A DNA stretch of 29,938 nucleotides. Source: JBJXGC01 sp046154545. Lineage in GTDB: Bacteria; Chloroflexota; Dehalococcoidia; Tepidiformales; Tepidiformaceae. Each line of letters starts with the position of its first letter. Position 1 is the stretch's first letter. Shown in pieces: positions 1 through 6,710 of this stretch. Position numbers and translations under genes: made by a program. Location: positions 1 to 29,938 of the forward strand of contig JBJXGC010000058.1 in the NCBI GenBank assembly GCA_046154545.1, given 5' to 3'. The notes beneath the pieces were generated by a model. That model did not search any database. It had not been told where the DNA came from and saw only the letters and a program-made list of their open reading frames with translations.

Positions 1-6
1 TCCGGT

Positions 7-60
7 TTGTCGCGGTCACCGTTGCTCGGATAGACTTGGGCGACGGACGCGTGGACGCGT
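7..60 (+). promoter_or_regulatory. Putative promoter and tandem repeat upstream of nuoI
   Basis: A -10-like TAGACT at 31-36 follows a weak -35 (TTGTCG, 7-12) at 18 nt spacing. Between it and the nuoI start lies a perfect tandem 8-bp repeat, GGACGCGT twice (45-52 and 53-60), each unit containing the palindrome ACGCGT. The repeat would fall in the 5' untranslated region and could be a regulator site, but that is speculation. Confidence 0.35.
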
Positions 61-83
61 AACTTCTTTCGGCGGGGACAGGC

Positions 84-557
84 ATGGCGTACGGGACTGG
101 CATCGCAAAGGGCATGAGCATCACGCTCAAGAGCCTGTTCCGCCCCGTCGCCACCATCCAGTACCCGGAGCAGTCACGGACCGTCCCGGTCTACGCCCGC
201 ACGAACCTGCTCTGGTTCGAAGAGCGCTGCACCGGTTGCAGCACCTGTGCCCAGGCCTGCCCGGACGGCTGCATCCTGGTGGCGACCAGCCAGGACGGCG
301 AAGGCCGCCGCAACATCGACCGTTACGAGATCGACTTCCGGATCTGCATGTACTGCGGGCTCTGTACGGAAGCCTGCCCCTACGAGGCGATCCAGCCCGG
401 CGGCCCGCTCGACGACGCCGTCTACCAGTTCGACGAGATGTACCGCGACAAGCACGCCCTCACGCGGATGGCGACGACGTTCCTGGAGAAGCACGACAAC
501 ACCTACCCGAACCAGATGAAGGCGCCCGGCGCCGACGCGGACTTTCACCGGCTGTAG
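84..557 (+). CDS. nuoI: NADH-quinone oxidoreductase subunit I
   Basis: This is the 157-residue ferredoxin-type subunit of respiratory complex I. It carries the two [4Fe-4S] clusters (N6a and N6b in the family) that pass electrons from the NuoG arm towards NuoB and quinone. Two classic CxxCxxCxxxCP motifs are visible, at C49/C52/C55/C59 and C88/C91/C94/C98. The length is normal for bacterial NuoI. The ATG at 84 is chosen because it gives the usual N-terminal extension before the first cluster; a second ATG at 114 is possible, and the ribosome site is weak (GGGGA). The last 24 codons, including the stop, recur at 1149-1220. nuoG follows on the same strand after an interruption by TA genes. The other nuo genes are presumably to the left of the window. 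Confidence 0.93.
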   Translation: MAYGTGIAKGMSITLKSLFRPVATIQYPEQSRTVPVYARTNLLWFEERCTGCSTCAQACPDGCILVATSQDGEGRRNIDRYEIDFRICMYCGLCTEACPYEAIQPGGPLDDAVYQFDEMYRDKHALTRMATTFLEKHDNTYPNQMKAPGADADFHRL

Positions 558-580
558 TGCGGGAAGTGGGCAGGTGGGCG

Positions 581-842
581 CTAGTCGTAGGCGTCCCGCC
601 GCGGGCGCACGGCGAGGACCACGACGGTCCCGGGAGTATCAGCGCTTCGTTTCAAGATGGCGCCATTCGCCAACGCGAAGGCGGAACTCGTCCGCCCGGC
701 CCTGCAAGGACCGGATATCGCCGCGACCGGTCCGACCGAAGGCGACAATCGCATTGGCGACACGTTGACCTTGCCGGCGGTCGCGCAAGAGCAGTTCCAG
801 GCATTCCTGGACGGCCGCGTCCTCCCAGAGGATGGCTGGCAC
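581..842 (-). pseudogene. Frameshifted RelE/ParE-family toxin
   Basis: The minus-strand frame from a GTG at 842 reads as the first two-thirds of a RelE-type mRNA interferase. It runs through the family-typical stretch LQGRADEFRLRVGEWR and then stops at about 641. The +1 frame immediately continues with the family-typical C-terminal strand TVVVLAVRPRRDAYD and ends at 581. Removing one base near 658-666 on this strand joins the two into one protein of about 86 residues, the normal RelE size. The start overlaps the antitoxin stop by one base (TAGTG), as in an intact TA operon. I infer an inactivated toxin; a sequencing error is the alternative. Confidence 0.7.
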
Positions 843-1087
843 TACGTGAGGCCGAGGGCCGTGCGAGCCTGCTCGTCCGTCTGATGGTGGCCCGACTGGA
901 AAGATGTCCAGCGGGTGTTGATGAGCTTCTGCTCCTCCTCCGTTACCGGTTCGTCGTCCTCCGGCGCGCTGAAGAGCGCCCCGAAGGCCGGGCCAACCTG
1001 GACGGCGCCGAGGGCGGCACTCGCGGCCTCCAGGGCTTCGTCGGGAATCGCGTCCAAAAGCTCATGAAGGGCTGCCCTGGTTACCAT
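842..1087 (-). CDS. Antitoxin of a RelBE-type TA module
   Basis: This is an 81-residue acidic helical protein. Its N-terminus (TRAALHELLDAIPDEALEAA) and the central acidic PEDDEPVTEEEQ segment resemble small antitoxins encoded just upstream of RelE/ParE toxins in many bacteria. Such antitoxins bind and neutralise the toxin and repress their own operon. I chose the ATG at 1087 rather than the upstream in-frame one because a TATACT hexamer ends 6 nt before it. The toxin gene that overlaps its stop is frameshifted, so this may be an antitoxin without an active partner. The family assignment rests on pattern memory and was not checked by a search. Confidence 0.6.
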   Translation of the reverse strand: MVTRAALHELLDAIPDEALEAASAALGAVQVGPAFGALFSAPEDDEPVTEEEQKLINTRWTSFQSGHHQTDEQARTALGLT

Positions 1088-1093
1088 GGCTCC

Positions 1094-1099
1094 AGTATA
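1094..1099 (-). promoter_or_regulatory. -10 hexamer of the antitoxin gene (leaderless type)
   Basis: TATACT on the minus strand is separated by exactly 6 nt (GGAGCC) from the ATG at 1087. Transcription would begin at or next to the start codon. Confidence 0.5.
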
Positions 1100-1148
1100 C
1101 CAGCCCGGAGCGGCCAGCAAGCTCGCGGCAAGGGCGGCGGCGCCGCTC

Positions 1149-1220
1149 GAGAAACACCGCCACACCTACCCGAATCAGGTGAATGCGCCGCGCGCCGACG
1201 CGGACTTCCACCGGCTGTAG
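1149..1220 (+). pseudogene. Remnant copy of the nuoI 3' end
   Basis: These 72 nt match nuoI 486-557 at 62 of 72 positions. The match includes the TAG stop and the terminal DADFHRL codons, and the reading frame is intact over 23 residues. Upstream, weak similarity may extend a little further (alanine-rich codons before LEKH). No start codon or iron-sulphur motif is present, so it is not a gene. It could be the tail of a lost NuoI paralogue, or one arm of a direct repeat left by a rearrangement that placed the RelBE-type genes between the two copies. Confidence 0.8.
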
Positions 1221-1251
1221 GGCGCTGCCGGCGCACCATTCCGCCCCGCAT

Positions 1252-1294
1252 TGTCAGATCCGGCCCAACATGCCACGATCGTAGCCATCTGACA
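1252..1294 (+). promoter_or_regulatory. Inverted repeat, candidate VapB operator
   Basis: The perfect 8-bp inverted repeat TGTCAGAT (1252-1259) and ATCTGACA (1287-1294) encloses a smaller palindrome, ACGATCGT (1275-1282). It lies 19 nt before the vapB ATG. AbrB-type VapB antitoxins repress their own operons by binding such repeats, so an autoregulatory operator is a reasonable inference. Confidence 0.45.
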
Positions 1295-1312
1295 TTTCGT
1301 GGGGCCATTGTC

Positions 1313-1567
1313 ATGGGCAGTAGCGTGCGGACGAAGATTGGGGCCGGTGGGCGGGTCGTTATCCCGGCCGAGTTCCGGGCGAAGCTGGGGCTGCACGAAG
1401 GAGACCAGGTGATCATCTCGTGTGACGACGGAGAGATTCGCCTCAGCACCTACCGTGAGCGGGTCAAGCGGATTCAGGCATTCGTCGCCGAGCGCATCGA
1501 CCCCGCCGGGCCATCAATTGTTGATGAGCTGATCCGGGAACGACGGGCGGAGGCGGCGCGTGAGTGA
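1313..1567 (+). CDS. vapB: AbrB/MazE-type antitoxin VapB
   Basis: This is an 84-residue protein with an N-terminal swapped-hairpin AbrB DNA-binding domain, seen as the signature GAGGRVVIPAEFRAKLGL at about residues 10-27 followed by the DQVIISCDDGEIRL strands. The C-terminal half is a helical toxin-binding tail. It is expected to bind the VapC nuclease encoded next and to repress the operon. The ATG at 1313 is the natural start of the domain; a long upstream extension of the same frame runs through unrelated sequence and is not coding. It overlaps vapC by 8 nt, so the two are translationally coupled. Confidence 0.85.
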   Translation: MGSSVRTKIGAGGRVVIPAEFRAKLGLHEGDQVIISCDDGEIRLSTYRERVKRIQAFVAERIDPAGPSIVDELIRERRAEAARE

Positions 1568-1952
1568 CATCGTCCTCGATGCCAGCGCCGCGCTCGCGGT
1601 TGTCCGCGAGGAACCCGGCAGCGATGTCGTGCTGCAAGCGCTGGCAGAGGGAACAGGGTTCATATCAGCGGTGAACCTCTCAGAGGCAATTTCGATCCTG
1701 ATCGACCGTGGGATGACGCACGCGGAAGCCAGCCTGACTCTCGGCGCGCTGGAACTCGCCGTCATCCCATTTACCGAGTCACGCGCGTCGGCGGCGGCTG
1801 CACTCCGAGCCGCCACCCGGGCGCTCGGGCTCGGGCTCGGCGACCGGGCCTGCCTCGCGCTCGGCATCGAGATGGGCCTACCTGTCCTCAGCGGCGACCG
1901 GGCCTGGTCTCGAGTCGACCTCGGTATCCAGGTGAAGCTCATCCGCCCGTAG
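1560..1952 (+). CDS. vapC: PIN-domain ribonuclease toxin VapC
   Basis: This 130-residue PIN-domain protein has the size of typical VapC toxins, which cleave tRNA or rRNA using Mg2+ or Mn2+. The four acidic active-site residues are visible: D7 (in VLDASA), E42 (NLSEAISIL), D95 (GLGDRACLA) and D113 (SGDRAW). It starts with GTG inside the end of vapB. Nothing is missing, so the module looks intact. It lies between nuoI and nuoG on the same strand and may be read through from the nuo promoter. Confidence 0.9.
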   Translation: MSDIVLDASAALAVVREEPGSDVVLQALAEGTGFISAVNLSEAISILIDRGMTHAEASLTLGALELAVIPFTESRASAAAALRAATRALGLGLGDRACLALGIEMGLPVLSGDRAWSRVDLGIQVKLIRP

Positions 1953-2003
1953 CGGCGTCGGTCCGCCGCAAACGGTGCGTTCGTTCCTCACGTCACAATC
2001 TGG

Positions 2004-2009
2004 TAGATT
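2004..2009 (+). promoter_or_regulatory. Possible -10 element upstream of nuoG
   Basis: TAGATT lies 72 nt before the nuoG start, in the 129-nt gap after vapC, with no clear -35. A small hairpin directly after the vapC stop (GCGGCG 1952-1957, CGCCGC 1964-1969) has no T-run. Together these suggest, weakly, that nuoG has its own promoter. Confidence 0.3.
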
Positions 2010-2081
2010 CCGGCATATCAAATTCCACTGGGCCGGGCCCCCACCACGGGCTGGCGGCCGGTTTTGGGCAGCAGGTAACGC

Positions 2082-4562
2082 ATGGCATCACTCACGGTCG
2101 ACGGCAGAGTCATCGAAGCGCCGGCGGGCGCGCCCCTGGTAGAGGCGCTCAAGAACAACGGCATCTACACCTCGAACCTCTGCTACATCGACGGACTGAA
2201 GCCATACGCCGGCTGCCGCACCTGCCTGGTCGATGTCCAGGGCCCACCGGGGCTGCAGCTAAGCTGCACCTCCCTGGTCCAGGACGGCATGGTGGTGACG
2301 ACCACCTCGGACGAGGTCAAGGACGCCCGCAAAGCCGTCCTCTCGCTTATCCTCGCGAACCACAGCGACCGCTGCCTGACCTGCCATCGCCGCGAACACT
2401 GCCATCCCGGCGACATCTGCCTGCGGGACGACGTGGTGACCCACCGCTGCCTCACCTGCTCGAAGAATTACCGCTGCGAGCTGCAGGCGACCTGCGAGAT
2501 GGTGGGAATGTCCGGCTACGAACCGTGGGTGGGCGAGGAACGGTCGTTCTACCAGGCCCCGCAGCCATTGGCCGACCGGGCGAACCCGTTCATGGAGTTC
2601 GACCCGCAGATGTGCATCATCTGCACGCGCTGCCAGCGGGCCTGCGAAGAGAAGCGCCACACCGGGGCGATCACGCTCGGTGGCCGCGGCTGGGACACGC
2701 AAATCGCGTTCGGCGCTGGCGGCCCCATCCACGAGAGCAACTGCGATTTCAGCGGCGCCTGCATCGACGTCTGCCCGACGGCTGCCCTGATGGAGCACCC
2801 GAATAAGTGGGTGGCAAAGCCGGACACCTGGACATCGACCACCTGCGACTCCTGCGCTGTTGGCTGCAGCCTCAGTCTCGGCTCGAAGGACGGGCGCGGG
2901 GTCATCGTCCGCCCGGGGGACGGGAACCCGGTGAGTGGCGACCAGATCTGTGTGCGTGGCCGTTACCACTACGACTCCCTGAAGCCGCGCGAGCGCCTGC
3001 AGAGGCACCTCGTACGGCGCGGCCAGGTGCAGGCGCCGGTCGACTTCCAGGCGGCGATCGACGAGGCCGCGAAGGCGCTGCGAGAGGCGGCCTCGCGCGG
3101 AAAGGTCGGCGTCCTGGTCGGCGGCACGGTGACGACGGAAGAGGCGCTGTTGGCCTCGATGATCGCGAAGGACGCGTTCAAGACAACCGCGGACAGCTCG
3201 CTCGGCCCCGTGATGCGCGCCGTGAAGGACGCCCTCGAAGCGCGCATCGGCACCTGGCGGGCGGCCGGCGACATGACGCGCATCCGCGAGGCGAAGACCA
3301 TCGTGCTCGTCGCCGACGACCTCGAGGAGAGCCACAACGTGGTCAGCGTCCGGATCAAGGACGCGGTCGTCCATCATCACGCGAAGCTCGTCCTGATCGG
3401 GGCCCTGCGGAGTGAGCTGGTCGACTTCGCGGCCTGCTGGCTCGCCCCGGCCGGGGGCGAGGAGGGCCAGGTCGCGGCCGCCCTGGCGAGCGCGATCGCC
3501 GGCGAGCCTGGGGCGAACGCAGCGATCGCGGAAGCAGCCGCGATCCTGAAGGACGGAAGGCGCGAGGAGACGATCGTCATCTGCGCACCGAACCCGGTGA
3601 GCCCCGGACTGGCAGGAGCTATGGCCGGTGGCGCCGCGAACGTGGCCGTCGCGCTCTTTGGCGAGGCCGCGTCGGAGAACCTGATCGTGCTCCCCGCCGA
3701 AGTGAACGTGCATGGCCTGCTCGATGCCGGTGTGGCCGTCACGGGCGGACCGAACCCGCTGGATGGGCTGGACGGCCTGCTCGTTGTCCGGGAGGACCCG
3801 GCGATGCGTCTGCCAGGTGGGGCGGAGGCCCTGGCCCGGATAGGCACCGTGGTGGTGATCGACAACGTGCTCCATGAAACGGCGAAACGCGCCACCGTCG
3901 CCGTCGCCGAGGGGCGGGCCTACGCCTCCCGGGGAAGCTATACCCAGGGTGATTTCCGGGTGCAGAAGCTCTCGCCAGCGGTGAAGCCGGAGGGTGCGGC
4001 GGTCACGAACTTCGCCGCCCTTCATGCCCTGGGCACGGCCCTGGGCGTGACACTGCCGTCCGATGAGGACGCCGCCCTTGGCGCCCTCGCGAAAGCCGAA
4101 CCCCTCTACCAACCCGCCTACGACCTCCTCATCGGCGAGGGCGTCCGCATGACGGTGGCGGGCACGGGCAAGGGCACGATCGTACCGGTGCCTGCGGCGA
4201 CCGTCGCGGGCAGTGGCCTCCGGCTGCTCAGTGCCCGCGACCTCTACACAGCGTCTGACGCGGCGGCCCTGCGGCACCCGGAGGCGGACAAACTCCACCG
4301 CTACGACCGCATCCAGGTGAGCGAACAGGACGCCGAACGCCTGGGCATCGTGAGCGGGGACGAAGTCGAGATCGCGTCTGGAGAGCGCACCCTCAGGGCG
4401 CCGGCCACGGTCACCGACCGTCTGCCGGAAGGGGCCGTGTTCGCCTCGAGCCTCCTCCAGGGGGGCGCCGCGGTCCAGTTCTTCGCCGGCGGGGGCATCC
4501 CAGCGGTGGCCCTGAGCAAGGTTGCCTCGCCCATCCCGGTGCTCGCCTCCGCACCCGCCTGA
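2082..4562 (+). CDS. nuoG: NADH-quinone oxidoreductase subunit G
   Basis: This 826-residue multi-cluster iron-sulphur protein belongs to the electron-input arm of complex I. Domains in order: a [2Fe-2S] ferredoxin domain (C34, C45, C48, C62); the His-Cys3 cluster site H94-x3-C98-x2-C101-x5-C107; a second Cys block with the same inner spacing (C123, C126, C132) plus C113 and C138; a ferredoxin-like pair (C178/C181/C184/C188, then C221, C227, C231); and a molybdopterin-oxidoreductase-like [4Fe-4S] site (C255, C258, C262, C290). A long degenerate molybdopterin-binding region follows, ending in a dinucleotide-binding-like beta domain from about residue 745. In the second ferredoxin site one expected cysteine is Ser224. 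A formate dehydrogenase-type alpha subunit is the alternative, but nuoI next door favours NuoG. Confidence 0.88.
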   Translation: MASLTVDGRVIEAPAGAPLVEALKNNGIYTSNLCYIDGLKPYAGCRTCLVDVQGPPGLQLSCTSLVQDGMVVTTTSDEVKDARKAVLSLILANHSDRCLTCHRREHCHPGDICLRDDVVTHRCLTCSKNYRCELQATCEMVGMSGYEPWVGEERSFYQAPQPLADRANPFMEFDPQMCIICTRCQRACEEKRHTGAITLGGRGWDTQIAFGAGGPIHESNCDFSGACIDVCPTAALMEHPNKWVAKPDTWTSTTCDSCAVGCSLSLGSKDGRGVIVRPGDGNPVSGDQICVRGRYHYDSLKPRERLQRHLVRRGQVQAPVDFQAAIDEAAKALREAASRGKVGVLVGGTVTTEEALLASMIAKDAFKTTADSSLGPVMRAVKDALEARIGTWRAAGDMTRIREAKTIVLVADDLEESHNVVSVRIKDAVVHHHAKLVLIGALRSELVDFAACWLAPAGGEEGQVAAALASAIAGEPGANAAIAEAAAILKDGRREETIVICAPNPVSPGLAGAMAGGAANVAVALFGEAASENLIVLPAEVNVHGLLDAGVAVTGGPNPLDGLDGLLVVREDPAMRLPGGAEALARIGTVVVIDNVLHETAKRATVAVAEGRAYASRGSYTQGDFRVQKLSPAVKPEGAAVTNFAALHALGTALGVTLPSDEDAALGALAKAEPLYQPAYDLLIGEGVRMTVAGTGKGTIVPVPAATVAGSGLRLLSARDLYTASDAAALRHPEADKLHRYDRIQVSEQDAERLGIVSGDEVEIASGERTLRAPATVTDRLPEGAVFASSLLQGGAAVQFFAGGGIPAVALSKVASPIPVLASAPA

Positions 4563-4598
4563 CGCTTCAGGCGCATGAGAAGGGCCTGCGCCGGCTGC

Positions 4599-4628
4599 TA
4601 TACTGATGGCAGATCCACCGCTAAGGAG
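4599..4628 (+). promoter_or_regulatory. Promoter -10 and ribosome site of the Uma2-like gene
   Basis: TATACT (4599-4604) is followed by a 32-nt leader containing the ribosome site TAAGGAG (4622-4628), 8 nt before the ATG at 4637. This is a conventional leadered gene, in contrast to many neighbours. Confidence 0.5.
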
Positions 4629-4636
4629 CCCAACTC

Positions 4637-5209
4637 ATGGCCACCGCTACGGCTGAATTGCTCAGCATCGAGGAGTTCCTCGCCCTCCCAGATAGCAGCG
4701 AGTACGAACTCATCGACGGTGAGCTGAAGGAGCGCTGCATGGCTTTCAAGCCCGCATGGGTGGCCACCCGATTCTCACGCGAGCTGTACGCGTTCGCGCC
4801 TGCCGTTGAGATGGGCCTCATCGTCGGGGACGGCGCACCGCTCGCGATCTTCCCTGCCCGCCCGCGATACGCGCCCCGCCCCGATGGCCTCTTCATATCG
4901 TTCGAGCGTTTAGGGTCGCGCATAGGGCCCACGGCGGTCCTGACTGTGCCTCCGGAGCTCGTGATCGAGGTGGTCTCTCCGCACGACGTGGCTTCGGATG
5001 TCGAAGGAAAGGCACTCGCCTACCTGGGAGCGGGCGTCGATACGGTCTGGGTGGCCTATCCCGAGCAACGGACGATCCACGTCTACCGGCGGGCAGGCCC
5101 GTTCGACCTTCTCACCGACGGTGACATCCTCCGCGGAGACGGTCCGCTGACGGGCCTCGAAATCGCGGTCTCCGCCCTGTTCGGCGAGCGGACGGATCCC
5201 GCGGCGTAG
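4637..5209 (+). CDS. Uma2-family (DUF820) PD-(D/E)xK nuclease-like protein
   Basis: This 190-residue protein has the Uma2/DUF820 layout. An N-terminal helix (LSIEEFLAL) leads into the YELIDGEL strand. Next come the restriction-endonuclease-like core with RPDGLF (first acidic residue) and ELVIEVVSP (second acidic residue). The DVEGKALAYLGAGVDTVWVAYPEQRTIHVYR-like closing region ends the protein; only its key residues are given here. The family is common in cyanobacteria and Chloroflexota and its cellular role is poorly known. The start is fixed by the ribosome site at 4622-4628. It stands alone between nuoG and purQ with its own promoter. Confidence 0.85.
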   Translation: MATATAELLSIEEFLALPDSSEYELIDGELKERCMAFKPAWVATRFSRELYAFAPAVEMGLIVGDGAPLAIFPARPRYAPRPDGLFISFERLGSRIGPTAVLTVPPELVIEVVSPHDVASDVEGKALAYLGAGVDTVWVAYPEQRTIHVYRRAGPFDLLTDGDILRGDGPLTGLEIAVSALFGERTDPAA

Positions 5210-5240
5210 CCCTCACCTGTCGCATCGCGCGGGCCGCCTG

Positions 5241-5246
5241 TACCCT
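5241..5246 (+). promoter_or_regulatory. -10 hexamer of purQ (leaderless type)
   Basis: TACCCT ends exactly 6 nt before the purQ ATG at 5253. No Shine-Dalgarno sequence lies in the 6-nt spacer. Confidence 0.45.
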
Positions 5247-5252
5247 TGGCCC

Positions 5253-5951
5253 ATGAAGTTCGCCATCGTCCGCTTTCCGGGCACGTGGAGCGAGCGTGAC
5301 TGCTACCACGTCATCCACAACGTCCTCGAACAGCAGGCCGAAATCGTCTGGCACCGCGAGACAGACCTTTCGCGGTTCGACGCGGTCGTCCTCCCCGGTG
5401 GGTTCTCGTACGGGGACTACCTGCGTTGCGGCGCGATCGCCCGGTTCTCGCCCGTCATGGAGGCGGTCACCGCCTTCGCGAAGCAGGGCCGCCCCGTAAT
5501 CGGCATCTGCAACGGCTTCCAGGTGCTCTGCGAGAGCGGCCTCTTGCCGGGAGCACTTATCCGCAACGAGAGCCTCCAGTTCCGGTGCGAGTGGATCTAC
5601 CTTCGGCGTGAAGGCGGGCCGACCCCCTGGGCCTCAGGCCTTGCGACGGGCGATGTCATCCACATCCCGATCAGTCACGGCGAAGGCAACTACTACGCCG
5701 ACGACGAGACGCTCGACCGCCTGGAAGACGCGGGGCGCGTGGTCTTCCGCTACTGCGACGCCAGCGGGCTCGTGACCGGCGAGTCCAACCCGAACGGGAG
5801 CGTCCGCAACATCGCGGGGATCATGAACGCCGGGGGCAATGTCCTGGGGATGATGCCGCACCCGGAGCGGGCCGGGGAGCAGCTGGTGGGCGGGACAGAC
5901 GGGAACCGGATCTGGGAGTCATTGATTCGGAGCGCGCTGGCGGCGGTGTAA
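5253..5951 (+). CDS. purQ: Phosphoribosylformylglycinamidine synthase, glutaminase subunit
   Basis: This 232-residue class I glutamine amidotransferase releases ammonia from glutamine for PurL in the fourth step of de novo purine synthesis. The nucleophile is C86 in GICNGFQVL, and the His/Glu pair is H203/E205 in MPHPERA. The oxyanion region is LPGGFSYGDYLRCG (47-60). The length is typical of the small PurQ that works in a PurL-PurQ-PurS complex. purL lies 3 kb downstream on the same strand, separated by membrane-protein and TA genes. purS is not in the window. A -10 hexamer 6 nt upstream suggests a leaderless transcript. Confidence 0.95.
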   Translation: MKFAIVRFPGTWSERDCYHVIHNVLEQQAEIVWHRETDLSRFDAVVLPGGFSYGDYLRCGAIARFSPVMEAVTAFAKQGRPVIGICNGFQVLCESGLLPGALIRNESLQFRCEWIYLRREGGPTPWASGLATGDVIHIPISHGEGNYYADDETLDRLEDAGRVVFRYCDASGLVTGESNPNGSVRNIAGIMNAGGNVLGMMPHPERAGEQLVGGTDGNRIWESLIRSALAAV

Positions 5952-6051
5952 GCCGGGCGACGTCCCGACCTAGTCTGGCGGGCGCGAGATCTCAGGGCGA
6001 GGCCAGCACCGCCTCGGGCAATACTGCCCTTCAGGTCATGGGAAACCCTTA

Positions 6052-6081
6052 TTGCGGGCCTAGAGACATGGGGTGTATAAG
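6052..6081 (+). promoter_or_regulatory. Possible promoter in the purQ-DUF4389 gap
   Basis: TTGCGG (6052-6057) and TATAAG (6076-6081) are 18 nt apart. They lie in the 186-nt gap before the DUF4389 gene, whose sequence is noticeably AT-richer than its surroundings. I see nothing else in the gap. Confidence 0.4.
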
Positions 6082-6137
6082 TCTAAAGGGCGTAAGCAGG
6101 CTCACAATATTCATTTACGCTCGGACTTGGTGGATCA

Positions 6138-6710
6138 GTGAACGAATACCCAATCCGGCTTGAGATTGCACCGGCCGCCGCCCAGAGCCGGTTCACGGTG
6201 TTCATCCGGATCGCGATGATCATCCCCCACGCCATCATCCTGTATGCGCTAGGCGCGGCCCAGCAGGTGGTCACGTTCATCGCATGGTTCGCGATCATGT
6301 TTACGGGAAAATACCCGGCTGGACTGTTCGGCTTCTCGGTGGGCGTCTCACGATGGCAGACGCGGGTCACCGCCTACTTCTTGCTCCTGACCGGTGTGTA
6401 CCCACCGTTTGCGCTGGACGACGCCGTCGATTATCCGATTAAGTTCAGCGTCGATGACGCGTTCTCCGGGCGAAACCGGCTCACGACGTTCTTCCGGATC
6501 TTCATGCTGATCCCACAGCTCATCGTGTTGATGTTCGTCCTCGTTGCGGCCGAGTTCATCCTCTTCTTCGCCTGGGTGGCCGCCCTCGTCACGGGCAAGG
6601 TCCCCGAAGGGATGCACACGTTCGTGGCGGGCGCCATGCGCTGGATGGCGCGCTTCAACGCCTACGCCAACCTCCTCACCGATAAGTACCCGCCCTTCAG
6701 CCTGACGTGA
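6138..6710 (+). CDS. DUF4389 membrane protein (two repeats)
   Basis: This 190-residue protein contains two tandem DUF4389 units (about 1-95 and 96-190). Each has a hydrophobic stretch followed by a family-like motif: FTGKYPAGLFGF-like and VTGKVPEGMHTF-like sequences, then an Arg/Trp-rich amphipathic segment, and each unit ends in YPPF. About four transmembrane segments are expected. The biochemical function of DUF4389 is unknown. The start is GTG at 6138; there is no good ribosome site, so the start is only probable. It overlaps the next gene by 4 nt (GTGA), indicating a two-gene operon of related proteins. Confidence 0.78.
   Translation: MNEYPIRLEIAPAAAQSRFTVFIRIAMIIPHAIILYALGAAQQVVTFIAWFAIMFTGKYPAGLFGFSVGVSRWQTRVTAYFLLLTGVYPPFALDDAVDYPIKFSVDDAFSGRNRLTTFFRIFMLIPQLIVLMFVLVAAEFILFFAWVAALVTGKVPEGMHTFVAGAMRWMARFNAYANLLTDKYPPFSLT

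Noticed and set aside
236..1312. Long open frame leading into vapB
   Set aside because: Its first part is nuoI read out of frame and the nuoI remnant. Only the last 84 codons from the ATG at 1313 show a real domain.
2259..4298. Long antisense open frame (679 codons) opposite nuoG
   Set aside because: It is Arg/His/Gly-rich with no recognisable motif and lies entirely opposite a well-supported gene. Such frames are common in GC-rich DNA.
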